Assembly (NCBI GenBank): GCA_030442055.1
Contig: JAUJEB010000001.1
Location: 248,001-312,000, forward strand
Reading direction: 5' to 3'
Source: Agaribacillus aureus
GTDB taxonomy: Bacteria > Bacteroidota > Bacteroidia > Cytophagales > Cyclobacteriaceae
Length of the DNA: 64,000 nt
Shown: positions 28,233 through 37,069 of the stretch, in pieces
Numbering within the stretch: the stretch's first letter is position 1
Layout of the letters: every line of letters starts with the position of its first letter
The notes under the pieces: model-generated
What the model was told of the DNA's origin: nothing
Databases searched by the model: none
What the model saw: only the letters and a program-made list of their open reading frames with translations
Made by a program: the position numbers and the translations under genes

Positions 28233-30569
28233 CTAGTTTATGACATTTACCTTTTCAAGCTTTACCGCGCATTTTTTATAATCCGGTTGTTTGGAAATGG
28301 GGCAGAAAGCATCCAGAGTCAGATCATTGATGAGCAGCGATTCATCAAAAAACGGAACGAAGACCTGCCCCTTTGTTGGTTGCCCTCTTTCATGGACAGA
28401 GGCAGGCAATTCTATTTTTCCCCGCCTGGAGACAAGTCGCACCTGATCCCCATTTTTAATACCCATGCTCTTCGCATCCTCCGGGTTTATTTCAACATAG
28501 CTGCGAGGCATTGCCTGATGTAACACTGATATTCTTCGGGTCATTGACCCGGTGTGCCAGTGCTCCAAAACCCGCCCCGTATTTAGCCAGAACGGGAATT
28601 CTGTATCCGGTATTTCCGGTGGCGCCTCATACGGGCGCGCCCATATCCATGCTTTCCGGTCCGGTTTACCGTAAAAATCAAAAGAGTTACCTTCACAAGC
28701 CGGATCGTATTTTGCATGAAAGCGCCACTTTGTTTCCTTTCCTTCGACAAAAGGCCATTGTAAACCGGGCGCCTGTTTTAAAGCTTCATACGGTGCCATG
28801 CCGTGTTTTTTTCCTTCGTGAAAGCGCGCATATTCCTTCCAGATTTCTTCGATATGATCCTCCTTGCTCCAGGGGAATAACTCATTGAATCCCATTCTTC
28901 GCGCCACTTCGATTATTTGCCAGGTATCACTCATGGCTTCCCCCGGGGCATCCAGCATTTGCTCAAAGTGCTGTGTTCTTCTTTCTGAATTTCCAAACAT
29001 CCCCTCGCGTTCCACCCACATGGCGGAAGGCAGTATTACGTCAGCTATATCGGTGGTAGGTGTCGGATAGATATCTGAAACGACGATAAATCTATCATCT
29101 TTTTGCACCGCATCCCTGTATCGGTTAAGTTTGGGCATTGTCACCATCGGGTTGGTAACCTGTATCCACATAAATCTTATATCTCCCCGGTCAAGCGCCC
29201 TAAACATTTCCACGGTGTGGTAAGATGGTTTGTAAGGAATTCTTTCAACAGGCACTTTCCAGATTTCAGCTGCCATCTTTCTATCTTTTTCGTTGGCAAC
29301 CACCCCATGTGGCAATTTGTGTGTTAAGGTTCCCACCTCCCTTACCGTTCCGCAGGCGCTGGGTTGCCCGGTCAAAGAAAAGGGACTATTGCCCGGGGTA
29401 GATATTTTTCCAACCATAAGGTGTATGTTATAGATCAGGTTATTGATCCAGGTTCCGCGGGTATGCTGGTTAGCACCCATACACCAAAAGGAAGTGACTT
29501 TTTTATTAGGATCTCCAAAGAGAGATGCCAGATATTTTATATCCCTGGCCGAAACGCCTGATACCGCCTCTACCTTATCCGGTCTGTAATCCTGCAAAAA
29601 AGTTTTAAAATCTTCGAAGGTAATAGTGCCGGCCTTATCTGAGAATTTAAATTTATCTTCCAGCCCATAGCCAATGTTGGTTTTACCTTCTTTGAAGCTG
29701 CAATGCTTTTCAATGAAACCCTTATCGATCCAGTTGTTTTCTACCAGCTCGTAACAAATGGCATTGGCGATGGCCAAATCTCCCTGAGGTTTGAATAGAA
29801 TGGAGCGGTCCGCCGCGACGCTGGTTCGGGTCGTTCGGGTGGCGAGGTCTATAATTTTGACATCGGGCCGTTTTAACCTTTGATCCAGTAATCGCGAAAA
29901 AAGCACGGGATGCATTTCAGCCATATTGTTACCCCAAAGCACAAACACGTCGGCATGATCAATATCTTCGTAACACCCCATTGGTTCGTCGAGCCCAAAT
30001 GAGGAGATAAAACCGGTAACGGCGCTGGCCATACAAAGCCTTGCGTTGGCTTCGAGATTATTGGTACCGATGGCTCCCTTCATAAATTTGGAGGCCACAT
30101 ATCCATCCGGTATAGTCCACTGACCGGAGCCGTACATGGAGACAGCATCTTTGCCATGGGTGTTAATTACTTCCTGCATTTTGCCGGCAACCAGATCCAA
30201 TGCTTTTTCCATGCTGGTTTCTACCAGCTTACCATTTTCCCGTATCAGCGGCCTGGTAAGGCGATCTTTGCCATACATAGCCATCACGGAGTGATAACCT
30301 TTGACACAACACAGCCCTTTATTTACAGTGCTTTTCGGATCTCCTTTGACAGCTACGGCTTTTCCATCGGACAATCCGATCAGCAAGCCGCATCCCACTC
30401 CGCAAAACCTGCATGGCGCCTTTTTCCAGTTGATTAAACCCTTTGGTAAACCCTCCAATTGTTCTTCGGCAAAAACAATTCCGGGAAACATACTGGCAGC
30501 CGCAGACATCGCCGAAGCTGCCGCGAGTTGTTTCAGAAACTTCCTTCGATTAGTTACCATCTTTCTCAT
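28233..30569 (-). CDS. napA: Periplasmic nitrate reductase catalytic subunit NapA
   Basis: NapA reduces nitrate to nitrite in the periplasm with a bis-MGD molybdenum cofactor. The 778-residue protein has a twin-arginine signal (TNRRKFLKQ, cleavage near FA-E at 34-35). A 4Fe-4S site follows, formed by Cys53, Cys56, Cys60 and Cys88, then the conserved Lys90. The Mo ligand is Cys178 in ARLCMAS. Downstream are the MGD-binding regions GNNMAEMHP and WCMGANQHTRGTW, and the C-terminal beta-barrel domain. A Cys ligand supports NapA over formate dehydrogenase, which has Sec or Cys in a different context, and napD and napB flank it. It starts 10 bp after napD and ends 6 bp before napB. Confidence 0.95.
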   Translation of the reverse strand: MRKMVTNRRKFLKQLAAASAMSAAASMFPGIVFAEEQLEGLPKGLINWKKAPCRFCGVGCGLLIGLSDGKAVAVKGDPKSTVNKGLCCVKGYHSVMAMYGKDRLTRPLIRENGKLVETSMEKALDLVAGKMQEVINTHGKDAVSMYGSGQWTIPDGYVASKFMKGAIGTNNLEANARLCMASAVTGFISSFGLDEPMGCYEDIDHADVFVLWGNNMAEMHPVLFSRLLDQRLKRPDVKIIDLATRTTRTSVAADRSILFKPQGDLAIANAICYELVENNWIDKGFIEKHCSFKEGKTNIGYGLEDKFKFSDKAGTITFEDFKTFLQDYRPDKVEAVSGVSARDIKYLASLFGDPNKKVTSFWCMGANQHTRGTWINNLIYNIHLMVGKISTPGNSPFSLTGQPSACGTVREVGTLTHKLPHGVVANEKDRKMAAEIWKVPVERIPYKPSYHTVEMFRALDRGDIRFMWIQVTNPMVTMPKLNRYRDAVQKDDRFIVVSDIYPTPTTDIADVILPSAMWVEREGMFGNSERRTQHFEQMLDAPGEAMSDTWQIIEVARRMGFNELFPWSKEDHIEEIWKEYARFHEGKKHGMAPYEALKQAPGLQWPFVEGKETKWRFHAKYDPACEGNSFDFYGKPDRKAWIWARPYEAPPEIPDTEFPFWLNTGRVLEHWHTGSMTRRISVLHQAMPRSYVEINPEDAKSMGIKNGDQVRLVSRRGKIELPASVHERGQPTKGQVFVPFFDESLLINDLTLDAFCPISKQPDYKKCAVKLEKVNVIN

Positions 30570-30579
30570 AGTTATAGTT

Positions 30580-30819
30580 TTAAGATGGGTGGGATTCTTT
30601 GAAGCCGGAAACCAGTGTCAGGTGGTCCAAGCTTTCAATACTGTGGATCTGATTTAAAATATCCTCTTCCTCCTTCTGGTCAGAGGTATCTGTTACCAGC
30701 ACAAAAATGTCTTTGTTCTGAGCTGGAATAACCTCACAGGATGGCAATAACTCAAGAGCTGCCTCCAGCGCTTTTTGTTGCCCTTCGTGAGGAAACACCA
30801 AATAGCTTTTTATTGGCAT
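30580..30819 (-). CDS. napD: NapD-like chaperone for NapA
   Basis: This 79-residue cytoplasmic protein begins MPIKSYLVFPHEGQQ at ATG 30819. An in-frame extension to 30912 overlaps the porin gene and is unlikely. The beta-alpha-beta pattern, with a central L-P-S-C-E-V-I-P-A and a strand FVLVTDT, fits the ferredoxin-like NapD fold. NapD binds the twin-arginine signal of NapA and holds back export until the Mo cofactor is inserted. Its place directly before napA, 10 bp apart, supports this more than the sequence alone does. It is short and diverged, so the call is good but not certain. Confidence 0.82.
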   Translation of the reverse strand: MPIKSYLVFPHEGQQKALEAALELLPSCEVIPAQNKDIFVLVTDTSDQKEEEDILNQIHSIESLDHLTLVSGFKESHPS

Positions 30820-30842
30820 AGTTGTAATTTTTAGTTTGTATA

Positions 30843-32135
30843 CTAATGTTTTCCATCGTCTTTTGCAGTTGTAAAAAACGTAGGTTTGATGGTAATCATG
30901 GTCCAGGCCCAATTGCTGGTGGCATCCCTGTCCCCACCTCTCAATACTTCCATTGTTTCCGAGCCAAACATCTGCGAATACCCCAACTTAAAATTGATCA
31001 ACTTGCTGAAATTGTAATCGAACACCACATCGACTTCGGTGCCCAGGTATTTATCCATTCCCACATTCTCCTGGGTGTCCATAACCTCTCCTTCACTAAA
31101 AAACAGGTGGAGATCAAAAGTGGCATTTACCTTGGCAACTTTCGATTTCACCTGAAACAAAAAGTCCTGCAACCCAACGCTATTCGCATGATTGCCCACA
31201 TAGAAATAGTCCATCAGCCCATTGAACTTATGGTTGGTGCCATAAAAAGGGTTAAATGCGTTATTTTTACCATTAGGACTCACTTCGTCATTACCAGAGA
31301 TTAACTCTACCCCTACAAGTGCCGAAGTCTTATCTGTGATCATGTACCTGACATCAAAGCTGGCTAAGGTGGCATTGATTTTAGTCTCGTTCGTTGGTTC
31401 CTTGCCCGTTTGGTAATAAAAAGCCAAATGGCTATTAAATCTACTGTCTTTAAAGCCAAGGCGACTTCCGATTGTTTGACTGAAATAGGTCTTATAGTCG
31501 TCGGGATCACCGCCCTGCAACCCATTATTTAAGAACAAAAAACTACCCGTGAATTTTTCCATGTTTTTATGGGCCCACAGGTACTGGAGCGTTTTGTAAC
31601 TATTTGGCACCGAGTAAAATGAGGTGGTTGACTGGGGGCCATTTTGGTTAAAGGCAAGCCCGAGATCCACTTTCAGACCTTTATCCTCATATTTAACAAT
31701 AGCACCGTCATGACTTCTCGCCTGTTGCAGCCAACCTACGTTGCCAAATATCCGGTGGTCATCCAGGATTATTTCCTGCCTTCCCATCTTTAACGAAAAG
31801 CGATCTGATAACATCACTTGTCCCCAGGCTTCATGCAAAGTCGTCAGCTCACCATCGTCTGTTACCAGCTGAGACTGGCTACCCCAGGTCCGTACATCCT
31901 GAAGTGTTATCTTGACGATGAATTTTTCGCTTTTATAATCAAGATTAAGACGGCTACGCTGGTCGATAAAAAAGGCGGTGCGCTGATCTTCTTCCGCCAG
32001 CGCACGAAACCCATGCCGGTATTCCGCTCTGGGCCTGATTTCTCCGGAAAGTGTAAATTGAGCATAGCTACCAAAGGTCATGGAACAAAAAACAAGTAGC
32101 AAAATTTGCAATCTATAGTTTCTCATCGCTGTCAT
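30843..32135 (-). CDS. Alginate-export-like outer membrane porin, first gene of nap operon
   Basis: This 430-residue protein has a Sec signal (LLLVFCSMTFGSYAQ) and a beta-barrel built of alternating strands with aromatic girdles. The start of the barrel, FTLSGEIRPRAEYRHG, and the segment RFSLKMGRQEI resemble the alginate_exp (AlgE-like) porin family found in many Bacteroidota. It ends 23 bp before napD on the same strand, directly behind the nap promoter, so it is the first gene of the operon. The likely job is to let nitrate, nitrite or another anion cross the outer membrane, but the specificity is inferred from context only. Confidence 0.82.
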   Translation of the reverse strand: MTAMRNYRLQILLLVFCSMTFGSYAQFTLSGEIRPRAEYRHGFRALAEEDQRTAFFIDQRSRLNLDYKSEKFIVKITLQDVRTWGSQSQLVTDDGELTTLHEAWGQVMLSDRFSLKMGRQEIILDDHRIFGNVGWLQQARSHDGAIVKYEDKGLKVDLGLAFNQNGPQSTTSFYSVPNSYKTLQYLWAHKNMEKFTGSFLFLNNGLQGGDPDDYKTYFSQTIGSRLGFKDSRFNSHLAFYYQTGKEPTNETKINATLASFDVRYMITDKTSALVGVELISGNDEVSPNGKNNAFNPFYGTNHKFNGLMDYFYVGNHANSVGLQDFLFQVKSKVAKVNATFDLHLFFSEGEVMDTQENVGMDKYLGTEVDVVFDYNFSKLINFKLGYSQMFGSETMEVLRGGDRDATSNWAWTMITIKPTFFTTAKDDGKH

Positions 32136-32147
32136 TTAGTTTCTTTC

Positions 32148-32211
32148 AATACTAGAATTACTCGCCGGCATTTGAGGTGACCTGAATCACCTCAAAAAAT
32201 GATAAAAATCA
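32148..32211 (-). promoter_or_regulatory. nap operon promoter with Crp/Fnr-type dyads
   Basis: A perfect 10-bp inverted repeat, TTTGAGGTGA and TCACCTCAAA around CCTGAA, lies at 32171-32196 and contains the Crp/Fnr core TGA-N6-TCA. A second dyad, TGAT-AAAA-ATCA, lies at 32200-32211. Read on the minus strand, TAGTATTG (32148-32155) matches the -7 box with one mismatch. The first dyad centre is 35.5 bp from its downstream end, which suits activation near -41. The sequence around these sites shows no T-run, so the repeat is not a terminator. Confidence 0.6.
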
Positions 32212-32376
32212 GTATTCACGTATAAGGCGTTACAAAGCCCACTGCTTAAGACAGGGGCTACACCAGCGGTCTGATTTACACATTTAAAATCCTGTCAATT
32301 TTTAACCGGAAGTGAGATTGCGAACTTATTTCTTCAAAAATTGATTATGATACATAGGCCCTGTAATTCAGATGAC

Positions 32377-33057
32377 ATGAAAAAAATAGTTACCTGTATT
32401 TTACTTTCTGCATTACTCCTTCCAGGGCAACACCTCTTAATCGCACAAACAACAACTGACACGCTCCAAAATCAGCAAACCGGCATCTTTTTTTACGGTG
32501 GCATTGGTCCCGCCATTCCATTAGGAGACTTTGGGGATGAAAGAGAAAGCGGTTTCGACCTTAATACTGCCATAGAATACCGTTTTCCCAGTCGTTTTAT
32601 GCTGCGAGGCATGTTTGATTTTTCAAATTTCCGATTTAACCCCGGAGCGATAACACAAAACATTGATAACCAGGATTTCGAGGTTGGAGGATCCAATAAT
32701 TTGATTTCTTTACTGGTTTCCGGGGGCTACTACTTCCCACTTGGCCGCTTTACTCCCTATGGATTCCTGGGCGCCGGGGCATCCTTTGTCTCCCGCCCGA
32801 CGGTGGACCTGGACCTATCCGGCAGTGTGATTAATATCGACCAGGAAGTAGGCGCTCATTTTAGCCATGTCGTCGGTGTAGGGGTTGATTTTGCTTTAAA
32901 CCCATTGACAGAAGAAGAGATTGCCGATAACAAAGCCAAGACAGTTTATATTATTTATCTGGAGTCATTTTATACCGGAATACCAGCTATCACAGGCTTA
33001 TCCTCACACAAATTCAATCTACTCTCACTGAATGTCGGTATAAAAACTCATTTTTAA
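32377..33057 (+). CDS. Outer membrane beta-barrel protein
   Basis: This 226-residue protein starts at ATG 32377 with a Sec signal (MKKIVTCILLSALLLPG, cleavage after IAQ). The longer frame begins with TTG at 32341 and is not preferred. The mature part is made of alternating hydrophobic strands, such as GIFFYGGIGPAIPLGDFG, ISLLVSGGYYFPLG and a closing NLLSLNVGIKTHF with terminal Phe, as in OmpA/OmpW-like barrels of Bacteroidota. No ligand or enzyme motif is visible. It is a single gene with a terminator at 33123-33168, divergent from the nap operon. The fold is confident and the role is unknown. Confidence 0.8.
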   Translation: MKKIVTCILLSALLLPGQHLLIAQTTTDTLQNQQTGIFFYGGIGPAIPLGDFGDERESGFDLNTAIEYRFPSRFMLRGMFDFSNFRFNPGAITQNIDNQDFEVGGSNNLISLLVSGGYYFPLGRFTPYGFLGAGASFVSRPTVDLDLSGSVINIDQEVGAHFSHVVGVGVDFALNPLTEEEIADNKAKTVYIIYLESFYTGIPAITGLSSHKFNLLSLNVGIKTHF

Positions 33058-33122
33058 AGCTTTCAAAATAGTGGTATAAATAGAGCACAGTGCCGCCTGT
33101 TTATGAAGCTGTTCTGTAAACA

Positions 33123-33168
33123 TAAAAATGGTCGCCGGCATTGATCGCCGACGACCGTTGATCTTTTT
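33123..33168. terminator. Bidirectional terminator between convergent genes
   Basis: The stem GGTCGCCGGC (33130-33139) pairs with GCCGACGACC (33147-33156) with one G-T pair. The plus side runs into GTTGATCTTTTT, and the minus side runs into ATTTTTATG. It separates the barrel gene (ending 33057) from the convergent DinB-like gene (ending 33180). Confidence 0.8.
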
Positions 33169-33179
33169 AGATGTACCGG

Positions 33180-33761
33180 CTAATAATAGCGGTAACGCGG
33201 TGGCTCATTGCCACTGAGACGAACGTAAAGGTTTAATTTAGCTTTGTGGTTGCTTAGATGGTCATGGACTAACAACATGCCTTCCAAACGGCTCATTTTA
33301 TTACCGGAAAAGCTTTGTGTCTCTTCATCCAATAATTGCTGGTCAGACATGCCTTTCATAATTTCCCATGTCTCCTCCAAACTCGTCTTGACCATATTTT
33401 TGATATCGTCCTTACTCATGCCTGACACATCTACCGCCGGCGGCGGGCCGTCTGGTTTAACATCTTTTAAAAACATGTTTGAGATTACCTTTGAGGCACC
33501 TCCAATGTGAACCAGTTGCTCTGCAAATGACCGAACACTGTCATGTGGCTTGTAATTGTACTGATCTTCCGGCATAGCGTCGGCCAATTCCATCATTTGA
33601 GAAATTACCTCAGTCCATACAGGGGCGTGGCCCTCAACAATTTTGTAAGTCGGAACGCTTTCCTCGGCTTCCTGTGTATCACTCTTCTTGGTTGGGGCAG
33701 CACAATAGGATAAAACCAATGCCAGACTCAGCAGGCATGCGCAGTTAAATAATGTTTTCAT
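33180..33761 (-). CDS. DinB-superfamily lipoprotein
   Basis: This 193-residue protein has a lipoprotein signal (LVLSYCAAP) and a four-helix-bundle DinB/YfiT-like domain. Conserved His residues occur in QLVHIGGAS and LLVHDHLSNHKAKLNLYVR, in positions suited to bind a divalent metal. DinB-superfamily proteins include thiol transferases such as bacillithiol transferases. The exported lipoprotein forms in Bacteroidota have no assigned reaction. Two related exported proteins lie at 47454 and 61317. It faces the barrel gene across a shared terminator. The family call is sound and the function is not known. Confidence 0.82.
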   Translation of the reverse strand: MKTLFNCACLLSLALVLSYCAAPTKKSDTQEAEESVPTYKIVEGHAPVWTEVISQMMELADAMPEDQYNYKPHDSVRSFAEQLVHIGGASKVISNMFLKDVKPDGPPPAVDVSGMSKDDIKNMVKTSLEETWEIMKGMSDQQLLDEETQSFSGNKMSRLEGMLLVHDHLSNHKAKLNLYVRLSGNEPPRYRYY

Positions 33762-33868
33762 ATTAGATAAAGTTGGTTAAAGGTAATAACAAGATAAGGA
33801 ATTAATTGCTGAACTAAATGCGTGATTGCCAGAAAAATGCGTGTGTCAAAAGAAAAAAATGACCGCTT

Positions 33869-34396
33869 TTATACCCTGTGATTTGTCGCTTTAATAATTT
33901 TCCGGAAAGCGTCAATTATCTGTTGCCCGGTTGCCTTGTTATTATCAATTTCACCATCAAAAACAAACGTCTTATCCATAGAAAGGCTATTTATTGCCTG
34001 AATGTCATTATCAGCCATTTTGATCTGCTGTGTGTTATCTCTGGTTTTTATCCTGTCGAGACAAATTTCCGGTCTGGTTATGATTTTTATTAGTTTTACA
34101 TTAAAATCCCCCTGCAACCGTAAAAGCATCTTGTCAAAGGCATCGGTCAGTCCGGTGGCCTCAAATATTATTTCATCTCCCTGCACCAAACATTTTCTTA
34201 CGGCTTTCTCAATTGCTTCAAATACCTCCAGAATATAGGTATCGTTGTCATAATTTCTTTCATTTTTAAGTTTGAGCGCTATAGCCTCAACGGGTAGAAA
34301 CGGCATAGAAAAATGACTGCTCAACAGGTTTCCGATAAAAGTTTTCCCACTTCCTTTCGGGCCAATTAATATGTAGATTTTTTTTCCAGGTTGCAT
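33869..34396 (-). CDS. P-loop kinase-like ATPase
   Basis: This 175-residue cytoplasmic protein has the Walker A motif GPKGSGKT near residue 13 and a Walker B-like strand EIIFEATG near 75. R-rich positions further on (ITRPEICLDRIKTRD) resemble the lid of small-molecule kinases of the shikimate or gluconate kinase type. The likely activity is ATP-dependent phosphorylation of a small metabolite or nucleotide, but no substrate can be named. It starts 73 bp from the end of the VOC gene on the same strand, so the two might be co-transcribed. Confidence 0.72.
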   Translation of the reverse strand: MQPGKKIYILIGPKGSGKTFIGNLLSSHFSMPFLPVEAIALKLKNERNYDNDTYILEVFEAIEKAVRKCLVQGDEIIFEATGLTDAFDKMLLRLQGDFNVKLIKIITRPEICLDRIKTRDNTQQIKMADNDIQAINSLSMDKTFVFDGEIDNNKATGQQIIDAFRKIIKATNHRV

Positions 34397-34468
34397 CGTT
34401 GTTTTCCTAGCTTAAATATCCATACATTTTTTTGTTCTTCAAACAAAATTCATTTCAATATTAAAACG

Positions 34469-34837
34469 TCATTTATATTCAATCAGCACCATGGAATTAC
34501 CATCGGGATCTTTAAATCCCATTGCGTAACAATCATTGTTTTCGGTTACATTCTCAATCAATACCCCCCCGTTTTCCAGAATTTTTTGCTTGTAGTTATC
34601 CAAACTTTTGACAATAATATCAAACTGGTGCCGATTCTGCCTTGCGGTATTGCGGGCAATATCTGCAGGGCACATCAACATTTTCATCCTGCCAAATTTT
34701 CCTTCATACAGTATCACTCCATATTTCGGAACCTTGGTAAACCGGATCTCAAATACTTCCCGATAAAAATTCACCATCTCTTCCATATTGGTGACGGCTA
34801 TGGTGAAGCCTCTAATCTGATAGTCGCTGTTTTCCAT
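34469..34837 (-). CDS. VOC-family (glyoxalase/dioxygenase-like) protein
   Basis: The protein has 122 residues from ATG 34837. The longer frame to 34993 reads through an unrelated hydrophobic stretch and is not used. Two beta-alpha-beta-beta-beta modules are visible. The first is RGFTIAVTNMEEMVNFYREVFEIRF, and the second ends YAMGFKDPDGNSMVLIEYK. The last phrase contains the D-P-D-G-N motif and the Glu that binds metal in the vicinal oxygen chelate superfamily. It may be a lyase, dioxygenase or resistance protein. The first-module metal His is not obvious, so activity is uncertain. Confidence 0.78.
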   Translation of the reverse strand: MENSDYQIRGFTIAVTNMEEMVNFYREVFEIRFTKVPKYGVILYEGKFGRMKMLMCPADIARNTARQNRHQFDIIVKSLDNYKQKILENGGVLIENVTENNDCYAMGFKDPDGNSMVLIEYK

Positions 34838-35034
34838 ATTTTGTGTTATTAATAAAAACGTATAAAATGACATGCAAATCCTCGCGATTAAAATATACTG
34901 CATTGTAAATTTTAATTTTCTTTTTACATTGGTCAGGCTCAGTGACGGAACATTTAGTGGCCAAAGGTCCAAATTTAAACACCGTTCATTCAACTTATCG
35001 ACCGAACTGATCGGTTAGGACTAATTATTTAAGT

Positions 35035-36150
35035 ATGCGTCAACCACAGCTTTTTCAATTAATGTCCATCTTATTGGTTGCCGGAGGGGTCCAGGCCATT
35101 TTTCTGGGCATTTCCATTTTTCGCGCCAACAGAACCTTTCAAAACTTCCTGCTGTGCGCCCATCTTATCGTATTTGCCATTTTTATCATATTACCTGAGA
35201 TCTATAAATATTATGTGGCAGAATTCCCGCACATAACGGCCGCTTATTTTCCATTCATGCTTTTGATTGGCCCCAGTGTCTATTTGTATTGCCTTGGGTT
35301 CCTGACAAAACTGCGCTTGTCACAAGCAACGATCCACATCCTTCCATTTGTTATCAATTACATTTACCTTATCCCTTTTCTGGCCAAATCAGCGGCAGAA
35401 AAAAGGATCATCAACCAATCGGTGATGAATGAGGGCATTCCAACCGATTTTAAAATCATGTGGGGAATTTATTGTGTGCACATTTTGATCTATCTGTATG
35501 CTGCCGCCAGGGCTCTTGGCAAAACAAAACAAATGAACCACTTAAAGAAGCATTTCAATATACAGGTAAAATGGGTGCGGAAAATTTTGCGCCTGAACTT
35601 TTTCATTTGGGGATTGTATTTTGTGTTTTTTCTGATCTATCAAATCGGTATTGATATTAAATACTACAGCTACTGGACTTATTTTTTCGGATTTAGCCTG
35701 TCTGCAGGGGTTTACTCATTTGGTTATTCGCTAATCAAACACCCCGCGATATTGACCTACGGCAATCCTAAAGCGCCAAAATACACACATAGCGGCCTCA
35801 CCGAACACAACGCTGAAAATCAATATCAAAAATTGCGGGCTTACATTGAGTCGAGCAGGGTTTATACAAACGCGGAACTTTCTTTGAGCGATTTGTCGAA
35901 AGCCCAGGAATTATCTTCTCACCAGCTATCTCAGATTATCAACCAGTTTGGCAATGCCAATTTTTATGATTTTATCAACGGTTACAGAATAGCCTATGCC
36001 AGGGAGTTGCTTCAGTCAAAACCGGATCTTAATGTATTGGAAATCGCCTATGAGGCAGGCTTCAAGTCGAAAAGCACCTTTAACCTTGCCTTTAAAAAGT
36101 TTACCGGCCAGACCCCTACTCAATTCCGACAGGTTAATGGCAATGGCTGA
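35035..36150 (+). CDS. Membrane-bound AraC-family transcriptional regulator
   Basis: This 371-residue protein has seven predicted N-terminal helices (from MSILLVAGGVQAIFLGISIF to about residue 240) and a C-terminal AraC/XylS double helix-turn-helix. The latter includes LSLSDLSKAQELSSHQLSQIINQ and VLEIAYEAGFKSKSTFNLAFKKFTGQTPTQFR. This fusion of a multi-helix sensor with an AraC domain is frequent in Bacteroidota and is thought to sense a signal in or outside the membrane. Its target genes are not evident. It starts 197 bp from the divergent VOC gene. Confidence 0.88.
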   Translation: MRQPQLFQLMSILLVAGGVQAIFLGISIFRANRTFQNFLLCAHLIVFAIFIILPEIYKYYVAEFPHITAAYFPFMLLIGPSVYLYCLGFLTKLRLSQATIHILPFVINYIYLIPFLAKSAAEKRIINQSVMNEGIPTDFKIMWGIYCVHILIYLYAAARALGKTKQMNHLKKHFNIQVKWVRKILRLNFFIWGLYFVFFLIYQIGIDIKYYSYWTYFFGFSLSAGVYSFGYSLIKHPAILTYGNPKAPKYTHSGLTEHNAENQYQKLRAYIESSRVYTNAELSLSDLSKAQELSSHQLSQIINQFGNANFYDFINGYRIAYARELLQSKPDLNVLEIAYEAGFKSKSTFNLAFKKFTGQTPTQFRQVNGNG

Positions 36151-36187
36151 GTGGACCACAGAATCATAAACATCCTTAAATCACCTG

Positions 36188-36889
36188 TTAAGCAATTTTC
36201 AAAGCAATATTGATCATGTCCGTAAAAGACTTTTCCCGGTCCTGCGCCGAGGCGGCTTCTCCAGTCAGGATGTTGTCGCTGACGGTAAGCAACGACAGGG
36301 AGGACACGTTAAATCTCGCTGCCAACGTATATAAAATGGCCGTTTCCATTTCAACACACAAGACGTTATGTGCGGCCAGTATTTCCCACCGTTGAGGGTC
36401 GTTGGGGTGATAGAACAGGTCTGTACTGAAGATGTTTCCTACGGCAGTCTTTATGTTCATTTCCCCGGCTGTCTTTTGTGCAGATTGTAGCAGTGAAAAA
36501 TCCGCTAATGGCGCAAAGTCAATGCCATTGAAAGTACTTCGGTTAATGTTGGAATCCGTGGAGGCACCCATGGCAACCACCACATCGCCAAGCGTCAGTC
36601 CGGGTTGAATGCAACCGCACGTTCCGATTCTAATGATCTTCCTGACACTGTAATCGACGATCAATTCATTCAGATAAATGGCGGTGCTTGGCATGCCAAT
36701 TCCCGTTCCCATCACGGACACACTTTTACCTTCAAAATTGCCTGTATAGCCATACATTCCCCGAATTTCATTGAAGCACTCTGCCCCGGTCAGCATTGTT
36801 TCCGCGATATTCTTTGCCCGTCTGGGATCTCCGGAAATCAGCACTGTTTCGGCGATATCACCAGGGTTGGCAGCTATATGTAGGCTCAT
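36188..36889 (-). CDS. deoD: Purine-nucleoside phosphorylase (DeoD type)
   Basis: This cytoplasmic enzyme splits purine nucleosides with phosphate to free base and ribose-1-phosphate. The 233-residue protein has the trimeric/hexameric DeoD hallmarks. ISGDPRRAK near 20 binds phosphate, VMGTGIGMPST near 59-69 holds the family signature, and VEMETAILY near 180 supplies the ribose-contacting Met-Glu pair. The C-terminal TVSDN holds the catalytic Asp of the purine site. The length is standard. It lies convergent with the AraC regulator, 37 bp apart. Confidence 0.93.
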   Translation of the reverse strand: MSLHIAANPGDIAETVLISGDPRRAKNIAETMLTGAECFNEIRGMYGYTGNFEGKSVSVMGTGIGMPSTAIYLNELIVDYSVRKIIRIGTCGCIQPGLTLGDVVVAMGASTDSNINRSTFNGIDFAPLADFSLLQSAQKTAGEMNIKTAVGNIFSTDLFYHPNDPQRWEILAAHNVLCVEMETAILYTLAARFNVSSLSLLTVSDNILTGEAASAQDREKSFTDMINIALKIA

Positions 36890-37069
36890 AGGATGGAATT
36901 ATTGATTTTGGGTAGGTTTAAACCTGACCATTATTTCGGCACCCACTTCTTCATTGCGGTTTATAAAAAGCAGCTAATGGTGGCTTTGCAATCTGCCCGG
37001 ACATTTTGCAAAGCCCGCTTCACAACATCAGCCTACGGGAATATTCCCGAATCGGTAGCTAAAAATCAA

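Noticed and set aside
30580-30912. 110-residue version of NapD
   Set aside because: The first 31 residues overlap the porin gene and do not fit NapD. ATG 30819 gives the normal small protein.
32171-32196. Perfect inverted repeat considered as a terminator
   Set aside because: Neither side carries a T-run, and it lies just upstream of the first nap gene, so an operator role fits better.
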